A DNA stretch of 48,548 nucleotides from an uncultured Eisenbergiella sp. (GTDB taxonomy: Bacteria; Bacillota; Clostridia; Lachnospirales; Lachnospiraceae), in assembly GCA_947598825.1 (NCBI GenBank), contig CANQFM010000020.1, forward strand, positions 1 through 48,548, given 5' to 3'. Under the pieces are notes generated by a model, which ran no database searches, was not told where the DNA came from, and saw only the letters and a list, made by a program, of their open reading frames with translations. Position 1 is the first letter of the stretch. Each line of letters starts with the position of its first letter. This document shows positions 33,825-42,200 of this stretch, one piece after another. Both the position numbers and the translations under genes were made by a program.

Positions 33825-34769
33825 TTACCGCTCCGCGCGCATGGGATTGTGCAGGAAATCCTCATAGGCGAGGCGGATCCCTTCGCGCAGGGAAGTATGG
33901 TATTTCCACCCCAGCTTTTCCAGCTTGGAGACATCAAGAAGTTTCCGGGGCGTGCCGTCCGGTTTGGAAATGTCCCATTTGATCTTCCCCTCATAACCGA
34001 TCACTTCGGCCACCAGTTCCGTCAGTTCGCGGATCGTCAGCTCCTGCCCGGTGCCCACATTCACCGTTTCATTGCCGGAATAATGATTCATCAAAAAGAC
34101 GCAGGCCTCGGCCAGATCGTCCACATACAGAAATTCCCGCAGGGGCGCTCCCGTTCCCCAACAGGTCACTTCTGTAAGCCCGGCTTCCTTCGCCTCGTGG
34201 AACCGCCGGATCAGGGCCGGAAGCACATGGCTGTGGGTCGGGTGATAATTGTCGTTGGGGCCGTACAGATTCGTAGGCATAGCGGAAATATAATCCGCAC
34301 CGTACTGCCTGTTTAAAAATTCACAGTATTTCAGCCCGGAGATCTTCGCCAACGCATAGGCTTCATTGGTCTTTTCCAGCTCAGAGGTCAGCAGACAGTT
34401 CTCCGACATGGGCTGCGGAGCCATCCTGGGATAGATACAGGAAGAACCTAAAAACAGAAGCTTCCTGCACCCGTTCTCCCAGGCGGAATGGATCACATTC
34501 ATCTCCAACGTCATGTTGTCATACATAAAGTCCGCCAGGGCTTCCTGGTTAGCGATGATCCCTCCCACCTTTGCGGCTGCCAGAAAGACATAATCGGGCT
34601 TTTCTTTTGCAAAAAATTCTTCCACCTGGACCTGCCTGCGCAGATCCAGCTCCCGATGGGTACGGGTGACGATATTGTGGTATCCCTCTTTTTCCAATTC
34701 GCGCACGATTGCGGAACCCACCATGCCGCGATGCCCCGCCACATATATTTTCCCATTTTTATCCATCAT
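33825..34769 (-). CDS. fcl: GDP-L-fucose synthase
   Basis: This is a 314-residue epimerase/reductase (WcaG/Fcl) that turns GDP-4-keto-6-deoxymannose into GDP-L-fucose using NADPH. The Rossmann motif is [16 protein letters not shown]. The catalytic triad region is GSSCIYP with YALAKISGL (Tyr and Lys of YxxxK). [24 protein letters not shown] is the family signature. The start at 34769 follows GGAAGAAGG; an ATG immediately after (34766) is equally possible. It sits 19 bases after gmd and 23 bases before manC. Confidence 0.96.
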   Translation of the reverse strand: MMDKNGKIYVAGHRGMVGSAIVRELEKEGYHNIVTRTHRELDLRRQVQVEEFFAKEKPDYVFLAAAKVGGIIANQEALADFMYDNMTLEMNVIHSAWENGCRKLLFLGSSCIYPRMAPQPMSENCLLTSELEKTNEAYALAKISGLKYCEFLNRQYGADYISAMPTNLYGPNDNYHPTHSHVLPALIRRFHEAKEAGLTEVTCWGTGAPLREFLYVDDLAEACVFLMNHYSGNETVNVGTGQELTIRELTELVAEVIGYEGKIKWDISKPDGTPRKLLDVSKLEKLGWKYHTSLREGIRLAYEDFLHNPMRAER

Positions 34770-34788
34770 TTCGGTTGCCTTCTTCCTT

Positions 34789-35844
34789 TCATGCCTGCAT
34801 CGCTTCTTTCAGTGTCCGCTCCCGCTTTGCCAGCGCACGGTCATGTCTGGCCATAATGCGCACCAGTTGTTCGTAACTGGTCTTCTGCGGATCCCATCCC
34901 AGAACTGTCTTCGCCTTTGTAGGATCTCCCCAAAGATTATCCACATCCGTAGGCCGAAACCACAGCGGATTGACGCAGACCAGCATTTTGCCAGTCTTGC
35001 TGTCGTACCCCTTTTCTTCCATCCCGCTGCCCTGCCATACCACGTCGATGCCATTTTCCGCAAAGGCCCTCTGGGTAAAATCCCTGACAGTATGCTGCTC
35101 TCCGGTGGCGATCACAAAATCCTCCGGTACGGAATGCTGCAGGATCAACCACATACATTCCACATAATCCTTTGCATAGCCCCAGTCCCGTTTGGAATCC
35201 AGATTTCCCAGCTCCAGATGGTCCTGCAGCCCCTCCGCGATCCTGCCCGCCGCTAAAGTGATCTTCCTGGTCACGAAATTTTCCCCGCGGCGTTCGGATT
35301 CATGGTTAAATAAAATCCCGTTTACCGCGAACATACCGTAGGCCTCTCTGTACTCCTTAGTGATCCAAAAGCCATATTGTTTTGCCACCGCGTAAGGGCT
35401 GTAAGGATGAAAGGGCGTAGTTTCCTTCTGCGGTACTTCCTCCACCTTCCCATACAACTCTGAGGTGGACGCCTGATAGATCCTTGTCTTTTTCGTCAAT
35501 CCCAGAATGCGCACCGCTTCCAGGATGCGAAGCACGCCCAGCGCGTCCACATCTCCGGAATATTCAGGCACATCGAAAGACACCTGCACATGGGACTGGG
35601 CCGCCAGATTATAGATCTCGTCCGGCTGTACGAGAGAAATGATCCGGATCAGCGAAGAGGAATCCGACAGATCCCCGTCGTGCAGCCGAACGCTTCCCGC
35701 CGCGATCAGATGGTCGATCCGCGCCATGTTGGAAGTGGACGCCCGCCTTACGATCCCATGCACCTCATATCCCTTTTCCAGCAGAAATTCCGCCAGATAA
35801 GAACCGTCCTGTCCTGTAATACCGGTGATCAAAACTTTTTTCAT
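34789..35844 (-). CDS. gmd: GDP-mannose 4,6-dehydratase
   Basis: This is a 351-residue SDR enzyme that removes water from GDP-mannose to give GDP-4-keto-6-deoxymannose, the first committed step to GDP-fucose. Diagnostic segments are [20 protein letters not shown] (NADP-binding), [20 protein letters not shown] (catalytic Thr/Glu), YAVAKQYG (YxxxK) and [16 protein letters not shown]. It is the first gene of the cassette, with GGAGG before the ATG at 35844, and faces the AraC regulator divergently. Confidence 0.97.
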   Translation of the reverse strand: MKKVLITGITGQDGSYLAEFLLEKGYEVHGIVRRASTSNMARIDHLIAAGSVRLHDGDLSDSSSLIRIISLVQPDEIYNLAAQSHVQVSFDVPEYSGDVDALGVLRILEAVRILGLTKKTRIYQASTSELYGKVEEVPQKETTPFHPYSPYAVAKQYGFWITKEYREAYGMFAVNGILFNHESERRGENFVTRKITLAAGRIAEGLQDHLELGNLDSKRDWGYAKDYVECMWLILQHSVPEDFVIATGEQHTVRDFTQRAFAENGIDVVWQGSGMEEKGYDSKTGKMLVCVNPLWFRPTDVDNLWGDPTKAKTVLGWDPQKTSYEQLVRIMARHDRALAKRERTLKEAMQA

Positions 35845-35949
35845 GTCGTTCCTCCGCTCTGTTTATTAAGATGATATCTAATTTTATCTTCATTTTTTCC
35901 GGTTTTTAAGTGTAAATGTTGGAACAATATAGCATTATCTTGACTTTTT

Positions 35950-35958
35950 TGTTATAAT
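35950..35958 (+). promoter_or_regulatory. Extended -10 promoter of the AraC-type regulator gene
   Basis: TGTTATAAT carries a TG dinucleotide one base before a perfect TATAAT (35953-35958). No good -35 lies at 17 bases, which fits an extended -10 promoter. AAGGAGG (35965-35971) precedes the ATG at 35980. Confidence 0.5.
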
Positions 35959-35979
35959 GAGAAAAAGGAGGCAAAACAT

Positions 35980-36840
35980 ATGGACGCATCCCTTTTTCAT
36001 CAAAAACTCGTCAGCTCTGACCGCATTATCTATACGCCCTCAGGCTTTGCCAGGATCAATCTGCTCCACCTGCAGGAGATCGGCTCTCTGCAGGCCATGA
36101 CGCCCCATACCAGCCGCAGGGAAAATCTGTCCTCCTACCTTTTTTTCCTGGTTCAAAAAGGTTCCGGGGAACTGGAATACGATGGCCGGAGCCAGAAGCT
36201 TCAGCCGGGGGACTGCGTTTTTATCGACTGCCACAGGCCCTATTTTCACCGCACCTCGCAAGATCTCTGGTCTTTGCAGTGGGTTCATTTTTACGGGCCC
36301 AACATGGGCGCCATCTATGAAAAATACCGGGAAAGGGGCGGCCGGCCTTGCTTCCATCCCCAGTCAATAGATCCCTTCGCGCGGCTTTTGGCGGATATCC
36401 ATGCCCTGGCTGCCTCCTCAGATCATGTCCGCGATATGAAGATCTCCGAGCGTCTTACAGCGCTGCTCTGCCTGTTAATGGAGGAAAGCTGGAACCCGGA
36501 ACGCAGCCGCACTGCCGGCACGGGAAGGCGCAATCCTCAGGAGATCAAGGAGTATATCGACGAAAACTACAAAAAAAAGCTCACCCTGGATGAGCTTTCA
36601 GAACGGTTTTACCTCAACAAATTTTATCTGACCCGTATTTTCCGGGAACAGTACGGCATTACGGTCAACGCCTATCTGTTAAGCGTCCGCATCACTCACG
36701 CCAAACAGCTCCTGCGCTTTTCCGACCTGACGGTCGAAAAGATCGGACAGGAATGCGGCATGAATGACGCGAACTATTTTACAAGGATCTTTAAAAAGAT
36801 CGAGGGGATCACGCCCGGCGAATACCGGAAACAGTGGTAA
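35980..36840 (+). CDS. AraC-family regulator with cupin sensor domain
   Basis: This is a 286-residue regulator. The N-terminal cupin (about 20-110; SYLFFLVQKGSGELEYDG, LQPGDCVFIDC) is of the sugar-sensing AraC type. The C-terminal double HTH (about 185-286) includes LTLDELSERFYLNKFYLTRI and VEKIGQECGMNDANYFTRIF, ending GITPGEYRKQW. It is divergent from gmd, which makes it the natural regulator of the GDP-fucose cassette, though its ligand is unknown. It ends only eight bases from the convergent LCP gene. Confidence 0.92.
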   Translation: MDASLFHQKLVSSDRIIYTPSGFARINLLHLQEIGSLQAMTPHTSRRENLSSYLFFLVQKGSGELEYDGRSQKLQPGDCVFIDCHRPYFHRTSQDLWSLQWVHFYGPNMGAIYEKYRERGGRPCFHPQSIDPFARLLADIHALAASSDHVRDMKISERLTALLCLLMEESWNPERSRTAGTGRRNPQEIKEYIDENYKKKLTLDELSERFYLNKFYLTRIFREQYGITVNAYLLSVRITHAKQLLRFSDLTVEKIGQECGMNDANYFTRIFKKIEGITPGEYRKQW

Positions 36841-36848
36841 CGGTTTTG

Positions 36849-37949
36849 TTACTCTTCCAAAAAATCCCGCAGGATCTGCGCGTTTTTCTCAAAATCCACA
36901 GCATACAGGCTGCGCCCGCCCATGCCCTTCATGCCGCCATAGGTTCCCTTTTGCGGGATCGACATCTGTTCAAAATCCGCCCCCAGGACATTGGGCGCAA
37001 ACATCGCCAGTTCCAGAATCTCCATTTTAGTCAGATTGGTCTGGATCAGAGGCAGCACCGTGTCTATCATACCATTGATCTCGACCAGATTTTTCCCCTT
37101 CGCCGCCTTCACGACCGATTGGATCACGTTTCTCTGTCGTTGGATCCGTTTCCAGTCGCTGTCGATATACCGCAGCCGGGAATACTGCAGCGCGTCATAC
37201 CCATCCAGATGATTCAGTCCAACCACCACTTCATGCTTCGTCCTGGCATTGGTGCGCACAAAGCCGTTCAGCCCCTTCACTTCTGCCTCTGTCAGTTCGA
37301 TATCCACGCCGCCCACGGCGTTGATCAGTTGTTCAAACGTATTGAAATTCACGCGCACATAACGATCCACATCTACCCGCAGGCACTCCCGGATCTCTTT
37401 CATCATCAAGTCCGCGCCGCCATAGCGGAAACAATGCGTCAGCCAGTCGTACTGTCCCTGATACTGTCCCTCCAGGATGGGCACACCCATCCCTCTCTCC
37501 AGGCTGACCAGCTTCATGGATCCCAGCTCTTTGTTGAGGGAAAGGATCATGATGCTGTCGGCACGGGCGTTGGTTGAAAACTCCTTTTTCCTCTCATCCG
37601 TCCCCAACAGCAGAATATTATATATATCACTGTCAGAAAAGATCTCCATATCCGACAGGACGGTCTGGGTATCTTCCAAGTCACTGACATCATCCTCCGT
37701 CAGGACATCCTCTATTTCCGTTTCCGCCGTCTCTACTGCGACAGTCTCCGTTGCCACATCATCCGTCTGTATCTGTCCGCTATCGTAATTGATCCGATTC
37801 AGTTTCTGAAAGACAAACAGGCCTGCGGCTGAAAATAAGAGCGCCACGAAGGCCAACACCCCTATCAGGATGCCGGCCTTTCCCAATCTCTTCTTTTGAA
37901 CTTTGGAACCTTTTTGCTTCCGATGCGTCTTCTGCTCACGCTTAGCCAT
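36849..37949 (-). CDS. LytR-CpsA-Psr (LCP) family cell-wall ligase
   Basis: This is a 366-residue membrane-bound LCP protein. A basic cytoplasmic start precedes one span (AGILIGVLAFVALLFSAAGLFVF, about 25-47), then an acidic Thr/Glu/Val stalk (about 60-100). The LCP domain follows: YNILLLGTDER, ARADSIMILSLN, SLERGMGVPILEGQ, the Arg-rich DALQYSRLRYIDSDWKRIQRQRN region, and VVKAAKGKNLVEI. LCP enzymes move undecaprenyl-linked glycopolymers onto peptidoglycan. It begins six bases after the cohesin-like gene and probably forms a three-gene operon with that gene and the M60 peptidase. Confidence 0.93.
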   Translation of the reverse strand: MAKREQKTHRKQKGSKVQKKRLGKAGILIGVLAFVALLFSAAGLFVFQKLNRINYDSGQIQTDDVATETVAVETAETEIEDVLTEDDVSDLEDTQTVLSDMEIFSDSDIYNILLLGTDERKKEFSTNARADSIMILSLNKELGSMKLVSLERGMGVPILEGQYQGQYDWLTHCFRYGGADLMMKEIRECLRVDVDRYVRVNFNTFEQLINAVGGVDIELTEAEVKGLNGFVRTNARTKHEVVVGLNHLDGYDALQYSRLRYIDSDWKRIQRQRNVIQSVVKAAKGKNLVEINGMIDTVLPLIQTNLTKMEILELAMFAPNVLGADFEQMSIPQKGTYGGMKGMGGRSLYAVDFEKNAQILRDFLEE

Positions 37950-37955
37950 TTTTTA

Positions 37956-39272
37956 TCAATCCTTTTTCGTGCGCTGCTTTGCGCGCCGCCGTTTCTTTCT
38001 GCTATTCTCTCCCAGGATCACGACGACCATGACCGCCGCCAATGTCACTATGACGATGGAGAGAACCACCAGCAAAATATTGCGCATGGAGAAGAGCCCT
38101 TTTTCCTTCCCCTGTCCGTTGGAGAGTAAAACGCTGCCGTTTTCCTGATCCAATACGATCTCTTCCGCAGGTTTTGCTGCCAAGGAATCCTCTCCCCCGG
38201 CGTCAGAAACGCCCTGGGCTTCTCCCAGCCCTTCGCTGTCTTCTGCTGAGCCGCCGGATGCCGCCCCGGACACCAACAGGCCGGAAGGGCCATCTTTGGG
38301 ATCTATGACAGTTACTTTGCTGTCCCGTTTTCCTTCCTCCGCACTGCCCGCCTGGCCAGCGTCCGTCCCGCCTGTATCCGCACTGTTATTGCTGCCGCCG
38401 ACGGGTAGAAGCTGCGGCGCATTGCCTATGCCTGCGCCTGCCGCATGGGTCAGATCCTGCAGCCCCTGACTGCCCGGATCTGCCTTCACAACATTGGAAG
38501 GGATATTCTGCGCATCCGCAGGATCATTCTGGAACTGGGTCTGGCTGTCATAAAGCCCATCCTGGCTGTTATTGTCAGGGGCGCCCCCGCCATTGCCCTG
38601 GGTTCCGCTCCCGCTCTCTGCAGGATCGCTGCCCTGGCCGCCGCTGTCGCCGCCTGCGGGATCGTTACCCTGGCCGCCGCTGTCGCCGCCTGTAGGATCA
38701 CTGCCCTGACCGCTGCTCTCGCCGCCTGCAGGATCATTACCCTGACTGCCGCTGTCAGCATTCTTTCCGATCTGCAGCGTCACCGGATCCGAAACTTCCG
38801 TCACGACAGGAACTTTTGTCCCATAGCCGCTGTTGACCGCAAGAAAAGAATTTTCCACATAACTGACCTTGACGGCAGCCGACTGCTCCGGATCTGCGGA
38901 CGTCAGTTTTAAATTTCCCAGGATCAGTTCTTCCTGATCATCAAACAATGCTCCGTCCGACGCCACATAAATATTGAGCCTACCGTCCCGGTAGCGGTAA
39001 TCCGCCGCCACATCGGGAGATCCGGCCAAGCCGTCTGCGAAAACAAACTCCGGCTGAACGCTCCCGGCATCCCCCTCCGCTTCTATCTGAAGTGAGATCG
39101 ACAAGGCGGAAATGCTCTCCTCTTTCGCATTGCTGAGGCTAACTGACACCGCAACCTGACCGTCCTGCTGCTGTAACGTCACGCCGTCCTGACCGGCGGC
39201 TGAAACGCTCATCGGAATATACATTCCAACCGCTGCTGCAGCCAGACACAGCTTTCTGAACCATTTTCCCAT
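37956..39272 (-). CDS. Membrane-anchored surface protein with a cohesin-like N-terminal module
   Basis: This is a 438-residue protein with a signal peptide (KLCLAAAAVGMYIPMSVSAA). A beta-rich module of about 150 residues follows (VAVSVSLSNAKEESISALSI, YRYRDGRLNIYVASDG, LILGNLKLTSADPEQS, VNSGYGTKVPVVTEV). The strand order and the IS-x-LS-x-SL and G-x-L-x-I patterns resemble cohesin domains. A 36-bp-repeat-encoded Gly/Asp/Ser linker leads to a disordered region, then one C-terminal span (ILLVVLSIVIVTLAAVMVVVIL) and a Lys/Arg-rich tail. The start could be the ATG at 39299 or at 39272; GGGTG is well spaced for 39272. It lies 13 bases after the dockerin-bearing M60 gene. The cohesin call is by eye and needs profile or structure comparison. 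Confidence 0.6.
   Translation of the reverse strand: MGKWFRKLCLAAAAVGMYIPMSVSAAGQDGVTLQQQDGQVAVSVSLSNAKEESISALSISLQIEAEGDAGSVQPEFVFADGLAGSPDVAADYRYRDGRLNIYVASDGALFDDQEELILGNLKLTSADPEQSAAVKVSYVENSFLAVNSGYGTKVPVVTEVSDPVTLQIGKNADSGSQGNDPAGGESSGQGSDPTGGDSGGQGNDPAGGDSGGQGSDPAESGSGTQGNGGGAPDNNSQDGLYDSQTQFQNDPADAQNIPSNVVKADPGSQGLQDLTHAAGAGIGNAPQLLPVGGSNNSADTGGTDAGQAGSAEEGKRDSKVTVIDPKDGPSGLLVSGAASGGSAEDSEGLGEAQGVSDAGGEDSLAAKPAEEIVLDQENGSVLLSNGQGKEKGLFSMRNILLVVLSIVIVTLAAVMVVVILGENSRKKRRRAKQRTKKD
38623..38756. repeat. 36-bp tandem repeats encoding the Gly/Asp/Ser linker
   Basis: Three full copies and one partial copy of a 36-base unit start at 38623, 38659, 38695 and 38731. Each encodes a 12-residue block of the type AGGDSGGQGNDP on the minus strand. 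The unit is a multiple of three, so copy-number change would alter linker length without shifting frame. Confidence 0.85.
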
Positions 39273-39285
39273 TTTTAGACACCCA

Positions 39286-42200
39286 TTATCGTTCTGCATC
39301 AGCGTTTCCCTTTATCGTGATCGTATCCAAAACTGCCGGTATCGTCAGCGGCATCGTATCGCTGACAAGCCTTTGCCCTGCGTTGGTCAGGGCGTCGTCC
39401 ACGCGATACAACTGTGCGCGCACCTTCCCGCTGATGACAGGGATCTGTCCCTGGGCATCCGGGGCGATCCAGTAGATCCAGATACCGTCGCTCACCTCTC
39501 CCAGTTCGCCGTGTTCGGGAACCTTCGCCAGAATGATCTGCTCTGCCTGCAAATATCCCTCTTCATCGGTCCCGCCTACGATATTGCCCTGTTCATCATA
39601 AAGCACCACCACGTTGGTCGCAGGATTGCCCTTATAAGAGCCGGTGAAAATCAGCGATCCCTGTGGGATACTCTTTCCGGTCTGCGCCTCATAGACATAG
39701 GTTTCTCCCAGGATCCCCACCGCGCCTGTCGTACTGTCGGGCATAGTGCCAAAAGCGATGCTGTCCCCGGTAGGCCCCAGCACGTCAAGTTCCGTGACGG
39801 AAATGCTGCTCTGCCCCAGCGCTTTTATTCTCAGATAAGCTGCATCGTAAGTGCAGACCCAGGGATCCTTATTTTCATTTTCAAAGTATATCGTCTGGCT
39901 TTCCGCAGACCTGTCAAAAATCCCCGTTTTCACGGTCGTCCAGGTGCTGCCGTCCACGCTGACCTCAACCGCATAAGCGCCGATCGGCGTGCCATATTTT
40001 ACAGTGTATTTCAGGCCGCAGGTTTCCAACACCTGATTGAACTGCAGCAGGATGACGGCATCCTCCGCGCTCGTAGTGCCTGTATAGGTCTTACTGTAGT
40101 CATTGTCGATAACCATGGTCACTGCGGGCTCTTTTACGGGCTCGCAGGGATCGCTCTCCTGTGCCTCCGGAACCGTATCCGCATCGGAACTCAGATTCGT
40201 CTTCAGCGTCCAGGCCGACTTGTCATGGCTGCCATCGTGGGAAATCCGGACGGTTCCCACCTGCATCGCGTTGGAATAATATCCGAACTTATCCACAGCG
40301 CGCACTTCATAATCCATCACCCGGTTATTTATGGTAGAAACATGATCTACAAAGCTGTTGTCTACGGTAAAACCTACCACCTGGCCGGTCCGTTTTCCAT
40401 CCACATACTGATATCGGATGATCTCATAGCCCAACAGCACATCCGGATCCACGGAGCTGCCGACAGACACCGTTACCTCATTCGGCACGCTCTGGCTGAC
40501 TGTAACGCCGCTGGAAGCCGTTACGACATCCCGGCCCTCGATGGAGGCTGAAACGCCATGCTCGATCTCATACGCCCTGGCATCATCCGTCAGGTAATAC
40601 AACGCCCTTTCTTCCTTAGGGAACTGGGCCGCATAGCGTTTTGTCCCGGCGTCAGGCACCATGCCCCAGCGGATGAAAAACTCCATCAGATCCTTTTGGG
40701 CCGCCGCGCAGGCCAGACGCATAAACTTCTGATCCACGTCGCCTTCCAGCTTCAGATCGCCGGGCGCCCTGGAAACGTCCCTGGCGTAAGAATCCACCCT
40801 GGCAAAGAACAGGCTGGCTTTCTGCTCTTCGTAGCTATCGTATGTCTTATAATTGTAATCTCTGTCATACGCCAGATGAAGCTGCCAGTACATCGCAAGC
40901 TGCGTAAATACATTTCCCGCCCTGCCCACGGTATTGGACGTCACCTTTTCATAGACATCCGGATAAGAGAACCGGATGGACTCATTATTATCCTTCGCAG
41001 AAGAAAGCAGCGCAAAATAGTTGTTCGTGATCTCCGCAATGGCATAGGCGCTCTGGTTGATATCGTGGCCGATCTCGTGGGAAATGCCCCAGCCGAACAG
41101 ATTGCCGCTGATATACCTGCCCTGTTCATCGGATACGATGGGCGCTCCACCGGACAGGCCGGCCACCTCATTGTATTCGATGCCGATATGATTGCCCGAC
41201 GCGTACATGAAAGCGCCGGCAAACATCCTCATATAACGGATATTCAAATGCTGCGCCGGCAGACGGTCCGAAGCAGGCGCACTCTCGTCATTGCTCAGGC
41301 CCTTGTGCTGATAGAACAGGGTCATCATCTGTTCCATGGCCTGCAGGGACTGATCCAGCTTTTGCGCCTTTTCTTCTGCGCTTCCGCTGCCAAGGCCGGC
41401 CAGGATCTGCTGTCCGGATACGGAATACATCATCTGGTCCAGCATAATGTCCGTCGCATCCAGGATACAGTTCTTCTTATCGTAAGGACGTCTGACGCTC
41501 TCCGGCGCTTCCCCGCCCTCATGGTATTTTCCATGCAGTTCTTCCAACTGCGCGGTATGCTCTTCCAGATCTTTCACATAGGAAAGGATCCTCTCGCTGC
41601 GCTGTGCCGCGTCCGTGATATGGTAAAGATTCAGCATCGGGATATGGGTGCCGCCGCTGAGGCGTACCGCATAGCGGTCGTCCGCGTTGTTCCCGGTATA
41701 CTGCACATAGAGGGAACCGCCGCCCTCTACCGCCAGGCTCTGGATCGCAGGAATGGTAATCTCGTTGCGTCCCACCTTCAGCGTCGCCACTTCCACCGCG
41801 AAAGCGCTGGATTCCGCATGGTGTTGTGTTGCGATCAGTTTCAGCCTGGCCGTCTCCCCTGTCTTCTGGGTGTTGTGTCCTACATAGATCACAAGCTGTT
41901 CGCCCGCAGCCGCGGAAACGCCAAGGGGCTGCCAACTGTTCAGGCCGCCGAAGCCCAGATGGCCGTCCTTAGCCGCCGTGATACCGGGTTCGATCTGTAT
42001 CACGGAGCTGTAACCTGTCCTGAGCAGCTCTCTCGCATTGTCCAGTTCTTTTTGGAGCGCCGCGCGTTCCGGATGATATTCGCCGGTCTTTTCATCCACC
42101 GTATCCAGGCGTTTCTGCAGCGCGTCTATCGTTTCCTCCGTCACATCGTCTTTTAAGGTCGTATACAGGTCGTCCGCGAACAGAGCCAGGATATCGCCTT

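Noticed and set aside
38623-38756. CRISPR-like 36-bp periodic repeats
   Set aside because: The repeats are directly contiguous without spacers and encode the linker of a protein in frame.
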